Under the pieces are notes generated by a model. The model saw only the letters and a program-made list of their open reading frames with translations. It did no database searches and had not been told where the DNA came from. 44,013 nt of DNA, from the NCBI RefSeq assembly GCF_000401215.1, contig NZ_ASRV01000167.1, positions 1 to 44,013 on the forward strand, in the 5' to 3' direction. The DNA is from Clostridium sartagoforme AAU1. Its GTDB lineage: Bacteria > Bacillota > Clostridia > Clostridiales > Clostridiaceae. Shown here piece after piece: positions 1-9,135 of this stretch; the stretch's first letter is position 1; each line of letters starts with the position of its first letter. The position numbers and the translations under genes were made by a program.

Positions 1-446
1 AATTTAATAGAGGATTTACTTGAAAAAGGAAGAGAAGAAATAAATTTAATAATATTTTTAAAAAATCAGATATATTATCAAAGACCTTTTATAAAGGAAT
101 AAGTACTGTAAATATAGCAATGGCTTTAGGTATAAAGAAAAAAGTAATAAGAGATGAAGATGCTATTTTTTATTCTGAAATAGAGAAAATAGTAAAAAAT
201 AAAGATTCAAAATTATTATTAGAGAAGATACAAGAAGGTGGAGAAGAGCTTATAGATACTTTTAGAGTTTTTGTAAGTGAAAATTTTGAAAGGGGTAAGG
301 TAGCAGAATTATTACATATTCATAGAAATACTTTAAGCTATAGGTTATCTAAAATAGAAGAATTAACAGGGTTATCCTTTAATAATTCCATTGATATTTT
401 TAGATTAATAAACACTTATATTTATTACAATATATATTCACATTAA
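1..446 (+). pseudogene. CdaR-type sugar-diacid transcriptional activator, 3' part, apparent frameshift
   Basis: This is the C-terminal part of a CdaR/SdaR-family regulator cut by the left edge. The last ~60 residues form the family's PucR-type helix-turn-helix (HTH_30): 'HIHRNTLSYRLSKIEELTG' is nearly diagnostic. Before it comes the end of the GGDEF-like spacer domain ('FYKGISTVNIAMALGIKK'). Positions 1-60 read well in frame 1, whereas 66-446 read in frame 3. Frame 3 has a stop at 21-23 and frame 1 has one at 100-102. One extra A in the A6 run at 60-65 would join them, so this is either a broken gene or a homopolymer error. It lies directly upstream of a GntP permease and glycerate kinase, the usual targets of CdaR-type activators that respond to glycerate or sugar diacids. 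The family call is firm; the frameshift is an inference. Confidence 0.75.
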
Positions 447-465
447 CAAAGATATTTAAATAAAG

Positions 466-483
466 ATTGTGCAAGTTCACAAT
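466..483. promoter_or_regulatory. Inverted repeat upstream of the permease gene, possible activator site
   Basis: ATTGTG, six bases, CACAAT form a perfect dyad. It sits just upstream of a weak promoter-like stretch (TACAAT at 505-510 with no good -35), a place where an activator such as the adjacent CdaR-type protein could bind. Immediately downstream, TGAAAACATTTTCT (483-496) loosely resembles a CcpA cre site with two mismatches. The assignment rests on position and symmetry only. Confidence 0.35.
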
Positions 484-555
484 GAAAACATTTTCTAATG
501 AAGCTACAATAAAATTGTAATTATTAATAAAAGATTTGAAAGAAGGGTTTAGAAA

Positions 556-1818
556 ATGGATGTTATTTCAGTATCAGCGTTAGGTGCAATAGTTGCACTT
601 ATAATTTCAATCACTTTAATTATTAAAAAAATTCATCCAGCATATGCACTAATTTTAGGAGCATTAATTGGGGGCTTAGTAGGTGGAGTTTCATTAATTA
701 ATACTGTTAATTTCATGATGGATGGGGCAAAGGGAATGATAACTGCTATCCTTAGAATTTTAACAGCGGGTGTTTTAGCAGGAGTTCTTATTGAATCAGG
801 AGCAGCTATTAAAATAGCAGAAACAATAGTTAGTAAAATAGGTCAGCAAAGAGCACTTATAGCATTAGCAATAGCTACAATGCTTTTAACTATGGTTGGA
901 GTATTTATAGATGTAGCAGTTATTACAGTTTCTCCAATAGCTATAGCAATTGCAAAGAAAGCAAATCTTAGTAAGCCAGCAATTTTGTTAGCTATGATAG
1001 GTGGAGGAAAAGCAGGGAATTTGATGTCACCAAATCCAAATGCTATAGTAGCATCAGAAAACTTACAAGTACCTCTAACAAGCTTAATGATTGCAGGAAT
1101 TATACCAGCAATATTTGGAGTTATAGTAACTTGTATGTTAGCAAAATGGATAGATAAAAAAGGTGTAAAAATTCAAAATATAGAAGGTGAAGAAAAAGAA
1201 TCTAAAGAGTTACCAAGCTTTATAGCAGCAATTTCAGGTCCTATAATAACAATAATATTACTTATGTTAAGACCTATTTCAGGAATAGTTATAGATCCAT
1301 TAATAGCGCTACCAGTTGGAGGTATAATTGGAGCAATAATAATGGGTAAGGGAAAATATATTTCAGATTATGCAGTAGTTGGTTTAAATAAAATGAGTGG
1401 TGTTGCAATTCTTTTACTTGGAACAGGAACTTTAGCAGGTATAATTTCTAACTCACAATTAAAAGATTTAATTATAAATGGAGTTGATAAAGTTGGTTTG
1501 CCTAGTATATTATTAGCACCAATAGCTGGTATATTAATGTCAGCAGCAACAGCATCAACTACCTCAGGAACAGCGGTTGGAACATCGGTATTTGGACCTA
1601 CAATCCTTGAACTTGGAATACCAGGATTAAATGCAGCAGCTATGATACATAGTGGAGCTACTGTACTAGATCATCTTCCACATGGAAGCTTCTTTCATGC
1701 AACAGGTGGAAGTGTAGGCATGGAAATAAAAGAAAGATTAAAACTTATACCTTATGAATCTTTAGTAGGTTTAGTAATGACAATAGTATCAACAATAGTA
1801 TTTGGAGTAATTTTATAG
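556..1818 (+). CDS. GntP-family gluconate/glycerate permease
   Basis: A 420-aa, strongly hydrophobic inner-membrane protein with about 12 predicted membrane segments, the size and texture of the GntP family (H+ symporters for gluconate, glycerate and related sugar acids). Family-like stretches include 'GGGKAGNLMSPNPNAI' near residue 155 and the glycine/alanine/threonine-rich 'SAATASTTSGTAVGTSVFGP' near residue 330. The start ATG follows an AGAAGGG ribosome site. It lies 70 bp upstream of glycerate kinase and is preceded by a CdaR-type activator, so D-glycerate (or a sugar diacid degraded to it) is the most likely substrate. Substrate specificity cannot be read from the sequence. Confidence 0.88.
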   Translation: MDVISVSALGAIVALIISITLIIKKIHPAYALILGALIGGLVGGVSLINTVNFMMDGAKGMITAILRILTAGVLAGVLIESGAAIKIAETIVSKIGQQRALIALAIATMLLTMVGVFIDVAVITVSPIAIAIAKKANLSKPAILLAMIGGGKAGNLMSPNPNAIVASENLQVPLTSLMIAGIIPAIFGVIVTCMLAKWIDKKGVKIQNIEGEEKESKELPSFIAAISGPIITIILLMLRPISGIVIDPLIALPVGGIIGAIIMGKGKYISDYAVVGLNKMSGVAILLLGTGTLAGIISNSQLKDLIINGVDKVGLPSILLAPIAGILMSAATASTTSGTAVGTSVFGPTILELGIPGLNAAAMIHSGATVLDHLPHGSFFHATGGSVGMEIKERLKLIPYESLVGLVMTIVSTIVFGVIL

Positions 1819-1888
1819 AATAGTAAATATAGAAAATTATTAATGGTTAAGTATTAATTGTTAACTGTTAAAAGTGGAGGTAGAAAAA

Positions 1889-3016
1889 ATGAAATTCGTA
1901 TTAGCACCAGACTCATTTAAAGAAAGTATGACAGCAAAAGAAGCCTGTGATGCAATGGAAAGAGCTATAAAAAAAGTTGTTAAAGATGCAGAATGTATAA
2001 AGGTTCCAATGGCAGATGGCGGAGAAGGTACTGTAGAAGCTTTAGTTATGGCTACAGAAGGAAAACTTGTAGAAACATTTGTAACTCCTCCAATTGGAAA
2101 AGAAAAAGTAAAGGCAACTTATGGACTTCTTGGAGATGGAAGTAAGGCTATAATAGAAATGGCAAGTGCAAGCGGAATACAACTTGTAAAAAGAGAAGAA
2201 AGAAATCCTTTAATAGCTACAACCTTTGGAACAGGGGAACTAATATTAGATGCAATAAAAAATGGAGCAAAGCATATCTTAATTGGAATAGGAGGAAGTG
2301 CTACTAACGATGGTGGAGCTGGTATGATACAAGCTTTAGGTGGACACTTATTAGATGATAAGGGCAATGAACTTCATTTTGGTGGAGCTGCTTTATCAAA
2401 GCTTAATAAGATAGATTTAAGTAATTTAAATGAAAGTCTTAACGGAGTGACCTTTGAAGTTGCTTGTGATGTTACTAATCCATTAATAGGAGAAAAGGGA
2501 GCATCAAGAATATTTGGTCCTCAAAAAGGTGCTACAGAAGAAATGATAGTATCTTTAGATAAAGCTTTAGAAAACTATGCTAATGTAATAAAAAATGATT
2601 TAGGAAAAGATGTTGCTTATATTGAAGGAGCAGGTGCAGCAGGAGGCCTTGGAGCGGCACTTTTAGCATTTCTTAATGCAAAGCTTTTAAGAGGAATAGA
2701 ATTAATAATCAAACATACCGACCTTGAATCCAAAATAGAAGGAGCCGACTTTGTATTTACTGGTGAAGGGGGTATAGATAGTCAAACTATATTTGGAAAA
2801 ACTCCCATGGGGGTTGCGTCAGCAGCAAAAAGACAAGGGGTAAAAACTATTGCTTTTGCTGGTAAAGTAGAAGATGGATCAGAAAATCTATATGATATAG
2901 GAATAACTTCTATTTTTGGAATACTAAGAGGATTAACTTCTTTAGATGAAGCACTAAAAGATGGAGCAAAAAATTTAGAAAAAACAGTAGAAAATGTTGT
3001 TAGAACATTAATTTAA
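1889..3016 (+). CDS. glxK: Glycerate kinase (GlxK/GarK family)
   Basis: Phosphorylates D-glycerate with ATP to give a phosphoglycerate that enters lower glycolysis. The 375-aa protein starts 'MKFVLAPDSFKESMTAKEA', the conserved N-terminus of family GK-II, and carries 'MADGGEGT', 'GIGGSATNDGGAGM' and 'TGEGGIDSQT', all typical of the family. An in-frame GTG at 1874 would extend it, but that codon overlaps the ribosome site GTGGAGG (1874-1880), so the ATG at 1889 is the better start. It is probably co-transcribed with the permease. A strong terminator follows eight bases after the stop. Confidence 0.93.
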   Translation: MKFVLAPDSFKESMTAKEACDAMERAIKKVVKDAECIKVPMADGGEGTVEALVMATEGKLVETFVTPPIGKEKVKATYGLLGDGSKAIIEMASASGIQLVKREERNPLIATTFGTGELILDAIKNGAKHILIGIGGSATNDGGAGMIQALGGHLLDDKGNELHFGGAALSKLNKIDLSNLNESLNGVTFEVACDVTNPLIGEKGASRIFGPQKGATEEMIVSLDKALENYANVIKNDLGKDVAYIEGAGAAGGLGAALLAFLNAKLLRGIELIIKHTDLESKIEGADFVFTGEGGIDSQTIFGKTPMGVASAAKRQGVKTIAFAGKVEDGSENLYDIGITSIFGILRGLTSLDEALKDGAKNLEKTVENVVRTLI

Positions 3017-3023
3017 ATTTATT

Positions 3024-3057
3024 AAAAAACCTTTCTAATAATTTAGAAAGGTTTTTT
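3024..3057 (+). terminator. Intrinsic terminator after glycerate kinase
   Basis: A 15-bp stem (3024-3038 paired with 3043-3057) around a TAAT loop, with A-rich left arm and T-rich right arm ending in seven T. It should end the permease-kinase operon; the symmetric A/T tails could also work in reverse. Confidence 0.9.
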
Positions 3058-3059
3058 TG

Positions 3060-3108
3060 CGTCATATTCAGGTCATATTCTTGAACTATATTAAGTTAAA
3101 AATATTAA
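3060..3108 (+). promoter_or_regulatory. HssR-box-like direct repeat plus promoter of the hrtBA-type operon
   Basis: Two copies of GTCATATTC (3061-3069 and 3072-3080) repeat with an 11-bp period, giving xGTCATATT-CA-GGTCATATT. This closely matches the HssR binding repeat of the Staphylococcus aureus hrtAB promoter as I recall it (GTTCATATT, two bases, GTTCATATT). A promoter follows at once: TTGAAC at 3081-3086 and TATTAA at 3103-3108, spacer 16. An OmpR-family activator bound just upstream of -35 is the expected geometry. The repeat is seen directly; the regulator assignment is inferred from the adjacent two-component genes. Confidence 0.7.
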
Positions 3109-3129
3109 ACATAGAGAAAGAGGTAACAA

Positions 3130-4224
3130 ATGAAATTAGCATGGAAAGAATTAAAATACAATAAGAAGAAATATTTATTAGTTGAGATGATATTAGTTTT
3201 AATGATATTTATGGTACTCTTTTTATCAGGGCTTGCAAATGGACTTGGAAGAGCAGTAAGTTCAGCAATTGATAATGTAGATGCAAAGAATTTTATAATT
3301 AGTGAGGATTCTGAAAATCTAATTACAGTTTCTAATTTATCTACAGAGGATTATGAAATGATTAGAGACAAGACACAAAATAATGTAGCAGTATTAAATA
3401 TGCAGAGAATGTATATTTTAAAATCAGGTGAAGAAAGTAAGATTAATTTAACATATTTTGCAATTGATACAGAAAGCTTCATATTGCCTAAAATTACAGA
3501 AGGGACTGCATTTATAGATACGGATTCTGAAAATACGATTGTTTTAAATGATTCTTTTAAAGAAGAGGGCATAATAATAGGTGATATAGTAGAAGATTCA
3601 TCAACAGGAATTAAAATGACAGTAGTAGGTTTTACAAGTGATGAAATGTATGGTCATACACCAGTTGGGTTTATATCTATAAAAACATATATAGATATAA
3701 GAAAAGAATTGAATCCTAATTACGAACTACAATATAATGCAATTGCAGTACAAGGTGAAAATATAGAAGAAATTAATATTGATGGAGTAAAGGTAGTTGA
3801 TAAGGGAACTATTATTGAAAATATTCCAGGTTATTCTGCAGAGCAAACTACAATAAAAATGATATTATGGGTTTTAGTAGTTATTTCAGCAGCAATATTA
3901 GGTGTTTTCTTTTATGTTATAACTATTCAAAAAGAAAAGCAGTTTGGAGTGTTAAAAGCAATTGGAATGGAGATGAAAGAATTAACTAATTTTATTGTTA
4001 GCCAAGTTATAATGCTAGCATTAATAGGAGTTGTTTTTGGAAATGCATTAGCTTTTGGTATAGCATCAATACTTCCAAGTAGTATGCCTTTTTATTTAAA
4101 AGTAAGCTCTGCATGTTCAATTTCAGTTATATTTATTTTAATATCAATTTTATGTAGTATTATTTCTACAAGAAAAGTAGCAAAAGTAGATCCAATGATT
4201 ACAATAGGTGGAGGTAACGAATAA
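3130..4224 (+). CDS. hrtB: HrtB-like ABC transporter permease (FtsX/MacB fold)
   Basis: A 364-aa permease with one N-terminal membrane helix (about residues 16-38), a ~200-aa extracytoplasmic domain, and three C-terminal helices from about 243 on, the FtsX/MacB-type topology of HrtB, the heme-stress exporter permease. The beginning ('MKLAWKELKYNKKKYLLVEM', then 'LFLSGLANGLGR') follows the HrtB pattern. The stop overlaps the start of the ATPase gene as TAATG. With the HssR-type repeat upstream and a two-component system downstream, a role in exporting excess heme or another membrane-active toxin is likely. Generic peptide-antibiotic exporters of the same fold are the alternative. Confidence 0.75.
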   Translation: MKLAWKELKYNKKKYLLVEMILVLMIFMVLFLSGLANGLGRAVSSAIDNVDAKNFIISEDSENLITVSNLSTEDYEMIRDKTQNNVAVLNMQRMYILKSGEESKINLTYFAIDTESFILPKITEGTAFIDTDSENTIVLNDSFKEEGIIIGDIVEDSSTGIKMTVVGFTSDEMYGHTPVGFISIKTYIDIRKELNPNYELQYNAIAVQGENIEEINIDGVKVVDKGTIIENIPGYSAEQTTIKMILWVLVVISAAILGVFFYVITIQKEKQFGVLKAIGMEMKELTNFIVSQVIMLALIGVVFGNALAFGIASILPSSMPFYLKVSSACSISVIFILISILCSIISTRKVAKVDPMITIGGGNE

Positions 4225-4895
4225 TGAATGAATATGCATTACAGCTTAAGAATATAACAAAAAAATATCATGATGGAGAAAGTGAAAATATAGTTTTAAA
4301 AGATATTTCTCTAAATGTAAAACATGGAGAATTTGTAGCAATAGTTGGGCCATCAGGTTCTGGGAAAAGTACACTGCTTTCCATAGCGGGGATGCTTTTA
4401 TCTCCAAATAGTGGGGAGATAGTTTTAAATGGTAAATGCTTATCAGATGAAAAACAAAAAAATTGGACTAAAATTAGAAGAAAGCAAATTGGGTTCATTT
4501 TTCAAAATCATCAGTTACTACCTTATCTTACTGTTGAAGACCAATTGAAATTAGTTAAAAATATGAATAAAAAAGTTTCTCTTGATGTAAATGAAACATT
4601 AAAAGAGCTTGGATTAAAAGATTGTGCAAAAAAATATCCAAGTAATATGTCTGGTGGGGAAAAACAAAGAATTGCTATAGCTAGGGCATTTATGAATAAT
4701 CCAGATGTTATCTTAGCAGATGAACCTACAGCTAGTTTAGATGGAACTAGAGGCAGACAGGTAGTTGAAATGATTAAAAAAGAAGTAATGAAGCATAATA
4801 AAGCTGCAGTTATGGTAACACATGATGAACGTATTTTAGACTTAGTAGATGTAATTTATCGTATGGACAAAGGAATATTAGTGAGAGATAATTAA
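4224..4895 (+). CDS. hrtA: HrtA-like ABC transporter ATP-binding protein
   Basis: A 223-aa cytoplasmic ATPase of the MacB/LolD/HrtA class that powers the FtsX-like permease encoded just upstream (one-base overlap). Walker A 'GPSGSGKST' is at 42-50, the ABC signature 'MSGGEKQRIAIARA' from 142, Walker B 'VILADEPTASLD' from 162 with catalytic E167, and the H-loop in 'VTHDE'. All catalytic motifs are intact. The ATPase class is certain; the heme substrate is inferred from context. Confidence 0.85.
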   Translation: MNEYALQLKNITKKYHDGESENIVLKDISLNVKHGEFVAIVGPSGSGKSTLLSIAGMLLSPNSGEIVLNGKCLSDEKQKNWTKIRRKQIGFIFQNHQLLPYLTVEDQLKLVKNMNKKVSLDVNETLKELGLKDCAKKYPSNMSGGEKQRIAIARAFMNNPDVILADEPTASLDGTRGRQVVEMIKKEVMKHNKAAVMVTHDERILDLVDVIYRMDKGILVRDN

Positions 4896-4928
4896 AAGAA
4901 AACTAACATAGAGAGGTTGGTGGAGGTA

Positions 4929-5596
4929 TTGTTTTCTATTCTTGTTGTTGAAGATGATATGACTCTAAATAAGATGATATCTGCAAAATTAAAAAAAGAA
5001 AACTACCAGGTTTTTTCCTCCTTTGATGGACAGCAAGCATTAGATATTATGGATAAAAACCATATCGATTTAATTATTAGCGATATAATGATGCCAAATA
5101 AAAATGGATATGAACTTGTTAAAGAATTAAGAAATGCTTCATATATGCTACCAATTCTAATGGTTACAGCAAAGGACCAAATGGAAGATATGGAAAAGGG
5201 CTTTATGGTAGGTAGTGATGATTATATGATAAAACCTATTAATATGAAAGAAATGGTCCTTAGAGTAAAGGCACTTCTTAGAAGAGCACAAATTGCAAAT
5301 GAAAAAAGATAATAGTTGGAAATACTATATTAGATTATGATGCATTAACTGTTAATACAGATACTGAAAGTTATGATATGCCACCAAAGGAATTTTATTT
5401 ACTATTTAAATTACTTAGCAATCCCAATAAAATATTCACAAGGTATGAATTGATGGATGAAATATGGGGAATGGAAAATGATATTAATGATCGTACTGTT
5501 GATTCACATATTAAAAAGCTTAGAAGAAAATTTGAAAAAAGTAATGATTTTGAAATTGTAACAGTCAGGGGATTAGGATACAAGGCAAAGCTTTAA
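4929..5596 (+). pseudogene. hssR: HssR-like OmpR-family response regulator, split by a single-base frameshift
   Basis: The receiver half starts 'FSILVVEDDMTLN', with phosphoacceptor Asp in 'IISDIMMPNKNG', and ends at a stop at 5310-5312. The winged-helix DNA-binding half resumes in the -1 frame ('IIVGNTILDYDALTVNT', then 'PPKEFYLLFKLL' and 'VTVRGLGYKAKL'). Adding one A to the A6 run at 5302-5307 restores one ~222-aa protein reading ...ANEKKIIVGN.... The run is not phased as a standard X XXY YYZ slippery site for the upstream frame, so programmed slippage is unlikely. The start is uncertain: TTG at 4929, GTG at 4920 or TTG at 4917, around a GGTGGAGG ribosome site. If the frameshift is real, the heme/toxin response is dead; otherwise this is an intact regulator. 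Confidence 0.75.
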
Positions 5597-5608
5597 ATGG
5601 AGAGAATT

Positions 5609-6721
5609 ATGAAGAAACTAAGTAATATTAGAACTAAGAAAAAGCAAAAAAAATTAAAAATGTCATTAAGAATACACTTTTCATTAGTAGCAATTGCTAC
5701 ACTGACTTTTTCATGTATTATTTCTTGTGTTATTGTACTGCTAGGCATGAAGCTTTTTTATAAGGGTGAAGTTACAATGCCAATATCAATCTTTATGTGC
5801 ATTTTTGCTTGTATTATGACGATTGTATTAGGTGGAATACTTCTTTGGGTAGGTACAGCACATTTTATAAAGCCTATTATAGAAGTTAGTAATGCAGTAA
5901 AAAAAGTTTCAGAAGGTGATTTTACAGTTAAAATTAAGAGAAATGAAAAATTAAGAGGAAAATACGAGTATAGCAATGAGATTGATGAACTTGCTGAAAG
6001 TGTTAATAAGATGTCAGCTGAATTAAGTGGAATGGATTATATGCGAAAAGACTTTATGAGCAATGTATCCCATGAGGTAAAGACTCCTGTTGCTGCTATT
6101 ACAGGATTTTCAGAACTACTTATGGATGGTGGATTAAGTAAAGAAGAAGAACAAGAGTATTTAGGATATGTATATAATGAATCAGTAAGATTATCAAAAC
6201 TATCTGAAAATATGTTACAGCTTTCTAGGTTAGACAATCAGTCTATTGTTGATAAGAACAAAGAATTTTCTTTAGATGAACAGCTTCGTAAATGCATAAT
6301 TATGTTATCAGAAAAATGGGATAACAGAGAGAATAATTTTGATCTGCAGCTAGATAAAGTCATTATTAAGAGTAATTATGATTTACTTTATCAGGTATGG
6401 ACAAATTTAATTGATAATGCAATTAAATACTCAAGGCCTAAAAGTACTATTAAAATTATATTAACTTCTATAGATGATAATGTAGAGGTAATAATTTGTG
6501 ATGAAGGAATTGGTATTTCAGAAGAAAAAACAACTAGAATCTTTGAAAGGTTTTATCAGTGTGATGAATCGCATAAAAATTTAGGAAATGGTCTTGGCCT
6601 TTCTATTGTAAAAAGGATATTAGAGCTTTTAGGTGGGAAAATATACTGTGAAAGTAAAATAGGTGAAGGAACTAAAATGACTATTCTAATTAAGAAAGAG
6701 GAATTCACTACTAAACTGTGA
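5609..6721 (+). CDS. hssS: HssS-like sensor histidine kinase
   Basis: A 370-aa membrane kinase. Two membrane helices (about residues 24-46 and 59-82 from the start used) are separated by only about a dozen residues, followed by HAMP, the dimerisation domain with phospho-His in 'SNVSHEVKTPVAAITG' (H155), and an HATPase domain with N-box 'NLIDNAIKYS', G1 'DEGIGIS' and G2 'GNGLGLSIV'. I chose the ATG at 5609 because GGAGA (5599-5603) is correctly spaced for it; an ATG at 5597 sits directly after the regulator's stop. S. aureus HssS has a sizeable extracellular sensor domain, which this protein lacks, so it would have to sense within or at the membrane. It pairs with the regulator immediately upstream. 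Confidence 0.8.
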   Translation: MKKLSNIRTKKKQKKLKMSLRIHFSLVAIATLTFSCIISCVIVLLGMKLFYKGEVTMPISIFMCIFACIMTIVLGGILLWVGTAHFIKPIIEVSNAVKKVSEGDFTVKIKRNEKLRGKYEYSNEIDELAESVNKMSAELSGMDYMRKDFMSNVSHEVKTPVAAITGFSELLMDGGLSKEEEQEYLGYVYNESVRLSKLSENMLQLSRLDNQSIVDKNKEFSLDEQLRKCIIMLSEKWDNRENNFDLQLDKVIIKSNYDLLYQVWTNLIDNAIKYSRPKSTIKIILTSIDDNVEVIICDEGIGISEEKTTRIFERFYQCDESHKNLGNGLGLSIVKRILELLGGKIYCESKIGEGTKMTILIKKEEFTTKL

Positions 6722-7191
6722 TAATCTTCTGGAGTAGCATTAGCAGCTGCTGTTAAGCTATCAATAAAATAGATAAGGAGAATATATATTAACAGATTGA
6801 ATATCCTCTTCACCATTTATAGTACCAAGAGGAAGACGTTACACTAATATATAAAAGTTAATATGACAGAAGTATAAGGCCTGTGGAAATAATATTAAAA
6901 ATATATTATTTCACAGTCCTTTTTTTATAAAAACTAAAGAAAATCAGCATAAAAAATATAAATAAAGAGATAATATATGCAAGATTTGAGATAACGGGGA
7001 TAGATAGATAAAATTAACGTTCATATAAGGATATAAGCATGTTGTTTTAAATATAATATTGCTATAAAATATTGATTTTGAGAGCGACATTATTCTATAA
7101 AATAATAACTTTTACAAATAGAGATTAAAAAAATTGCGTAATATGTAGTTATATGAATTAATATTGTAAGAAATGTAGGAAGGTATACAAA
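6722..7191. other. Gene-free gap before kup
   Basis: About 470 bp without a convincing gene. On the minus strand 6730-6840 reads short protein-like stretches in two frames ('RLPLGTINGEEDIQSV' and 'IDSLTAAANATPEDYH'), possibly a decayed gene fragment that I cannot identify. A terminator hairpin lies at 6877-6926. Between 6927 and 7191 I see no riboswitch; in particular I could not find the conserved ydaO (c-di-AMP) motifs that often precede potassium transporter genes. Confidence 0.4.
6877..6926 (+). terminator. Intrinsic terminator of the hrtBA/two-component operon
   Basis: AGGCCTGTG plus AAATAATAT (6877-6895) pairs with ATATTATTT plus CACAGTCCT (6903-6920), with one bulged G and one mismatch, followed by a T7 run. 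It lies about 155 bp after the kinase stop. Confidence 0.8.
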
Positions 7192-9135
7192 ATGAAAGTT
7201 AACAAAAAAGTTAGTATAGCATCTCTTTTAGTAGCACTAGGTATTGTGTATGGAGATATAGGAACATCACCGCTTTATGTTATGAAATCAATGCTTATGG
7301 TAGACAATGGACATGTATCAAAAGATCTTATTTTAGGAGGGGTGTCTCTTGTTATATGGACATTGACCCTTCAAACAACAATAAAGTATGTAATGATAAC
7401 TTTAGAAGCTGATAATAAAGGTGAAGGAGGAATATTTTCATTATATACCTTGGTAAGAAAAAAGGCTAAATGGCTAATAATACCTGCTGTTGTAGGGGGG
7501 GCAACATTACTTGCAGATGGAATGATTACACCACCTGTAACTGTAACTTCTGCAATAGAAGGACTAAACTTAGTTATACCAATTGAAACAAGAGGTATAA
7601 TTATAATTGTAATAACTATATTAACACTATTATTTTTGCTTCAAAGATTTGGAACAGATGTAATAGGAAAAGTCTTTGGACCTATGATGGTTATATGGTT
7701 TGTAATGTTATTTATTTTAGGTATAGTTCAAGTAGCACAATTCCCTGGTATAATAAAGGCTATAAATCCTTATTATGGTATACACTTATTAATAACAAGT
7801 CCTAGAAGTGTATATATTTTAGGCGCAGTATTTCTTTGTACTACAGGAGCAGAAGCTCTTTATTCAGATCTTGGGCATTGTGGTAAAAGAAATATTCATT
7901 ATACATGGGTATTTGTAAAAATAAGTTTAATATTTAATTACTTAGGTCAAGGTGCATGGCTTATGTTAAGAGAAGGAAATGTGATTAAAGAAAATCCATT
8001 TTTCTTAATTATGCCGGAATGGTTTATAATACCTGGCACTATAATAGCTACAATTGCAGCAATAATAGCTAGTCAAGCCCTTATAACTGGTTCATTTACA
8101 TTAGTTTCTGAAGCTATTAAGTTGAATTTATTTCCAAAGCTTCAAGTTAGATATCCAAATGAAGATAAGGGCAAAGTTTATATACCAGCAGTAAACATGT
8201 TACTTTATATTGGATGTGTACTATTAGTACTAAAATTTCAAAAATCAGAACATATGGAAGCTGCATATGGACTAGCAATTACAATAACAATGCTTATGAC
8301 AACTATATTATTATCTCAATACATAAGGTATATTAAAAAGAAATCATCAATGGCAATAATGATTTTTATTGTTTTTACTATTATAGAGGCTGCTTTCTTG
8401 TATGCTAACTTATTTAAATTTATTAATGGTGGATATGTAACAATTATAATTGCTGGTGCATTGATATTTTTAATGTATATATGGATTTATGGTACAGTTA
8501 TAAGAAAGAGATTTAGTCAGTACGTTGGTATATTATGTTTTAAAAAGCACTTTAGATCATTAAAAGATGATAAGGAACTACCTTTATTTGCAACAAATCT
8601 TGTATATTTAACAGAATCTCAAAATTATGAAGAAATTGAAAGTAAAATAATCTTTTCCATTTTTAATAAGCAACCTAAGCGTGCAAAGTTTTATTGGTTT
8701 GTAAATGTTAAGGTAACAGATGAACCATATACAAAAGAATATAATGTAAAAACAATAGTACCACATGAAGCATTTTATATTCAATTTAACCTTGGATTTC
8801 GTGTAGAACAAAAGATAAATATATTTTTATATCAAGTTATTCAAGACCTTGTACTTAGTGAGGAGATAAAATATACTCCAAAGGAATATATGATAGGTCA
8901 TAGTAATAAACATCTTGTTGGAGATTTTAAATTTGTATTATTACAAGAAATACTTTCAAATGAAAGTGAATTATCTAGATGGGATAATTTTGTTACAAGT
9001 ACTAAATTATTAATAAAGAAATTAACTGTTTCACCAGAGAAATGGTTTGGAATAGATACTAGTATTGTTAGAATAGAGAAAGTTCCTATCATCATAGGTA
9101 ATGGAGAAACCTTAAAATTAACACGAATAGATTAA
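7192..9135 (+). CDS. kup: Kup/HAK-type low-affinity potassium transporter
   Basis: A 647-aa H+/K+ symporter of the cytoplasmic membrane. The N-terminus has the family signature 'ALGIVYGDIGTSPLYVMKS', followed by about 12 membrane helices ('ADGMITPPVTVTSAIEGL', 'TTGAEALYSDLGHCG') and a cytoplasmic C-terminal domain of about 190 residues. Length agrees with the family (E. coli Kup is about 622 aa). The start ATG follows an AGGAAGG ribosome site. It appears to be a single-gene unit between two hairpins. Confidence 0.95.
   Translation: MKVNKKVSIASLLVALGIVYGDIGTSPLYVMKSMLMVDNGHVSKDLILGGVSLVIWTLTLQTTIKYVMITLEADNKGEGGIFSLYTLVRKKAKWLIIPAVVGGATLLADGMITPPVTVTSAIEGLNLVIPIETRGIIIIVITILTLLFLLQRFGTDVIGKVFGPMMVIWFVMLFILGIVQVAQFPGIIKAINPYYGIHLLITSPRSVYILGAVFLCTTGAEALYSDLGHCGKRNIHYTWVFVKISLIFNYLGQGAWLMLREGNVIKENPFFLIMPEWFIIPGTIIATIAAIIASQALITGSFTLVSEAIKLNLFPKLQVRYPNEDKGKVYIPAVNMLLYIGCVLLVLKFQKSEHMEAAYGLAITITMLMTTILLSQYIRYIKKKSSMAIMIFIVFTIIEAAFLYANLFKFINGGYVTIIIAGALIFLMYIWIYGTVIRKRFSQYVGILCFKKHFRSLKDDKELPLFATNLVYLTESQNYEEIESKIIFSIFNKQPKRAKFYWFVNVKVTDEPYTKEYNVKTIVPHEAFYIQFNLGFRVEQKINIFLYQVIQDLVLSEEIKYTPKEYMIGHSNKHLVGDFKFVLLQEILSNESELSRWDNFVTSTKLLIKKLTVSPEKWFGIDTSIVRIEKVPIIIGNGETLKLTRID

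Noticed and set aside
5302-5312. A6G run as a programmed -1 ribosomal frameshift site in the response-regulator gene
   Set aside because: The heptamer A AAA AAG is out of phase with the upstream reading frame, and a response regulator has no known need for frameshifting. A one-base homopolymer error or mutation is simpler.
6927-7191. ydaO/c-di-AMP riboswitch before kup
   Set aside because: I could not find the conserved GC-rich core of that riboswitch; the region is plain AT-rich sequence.
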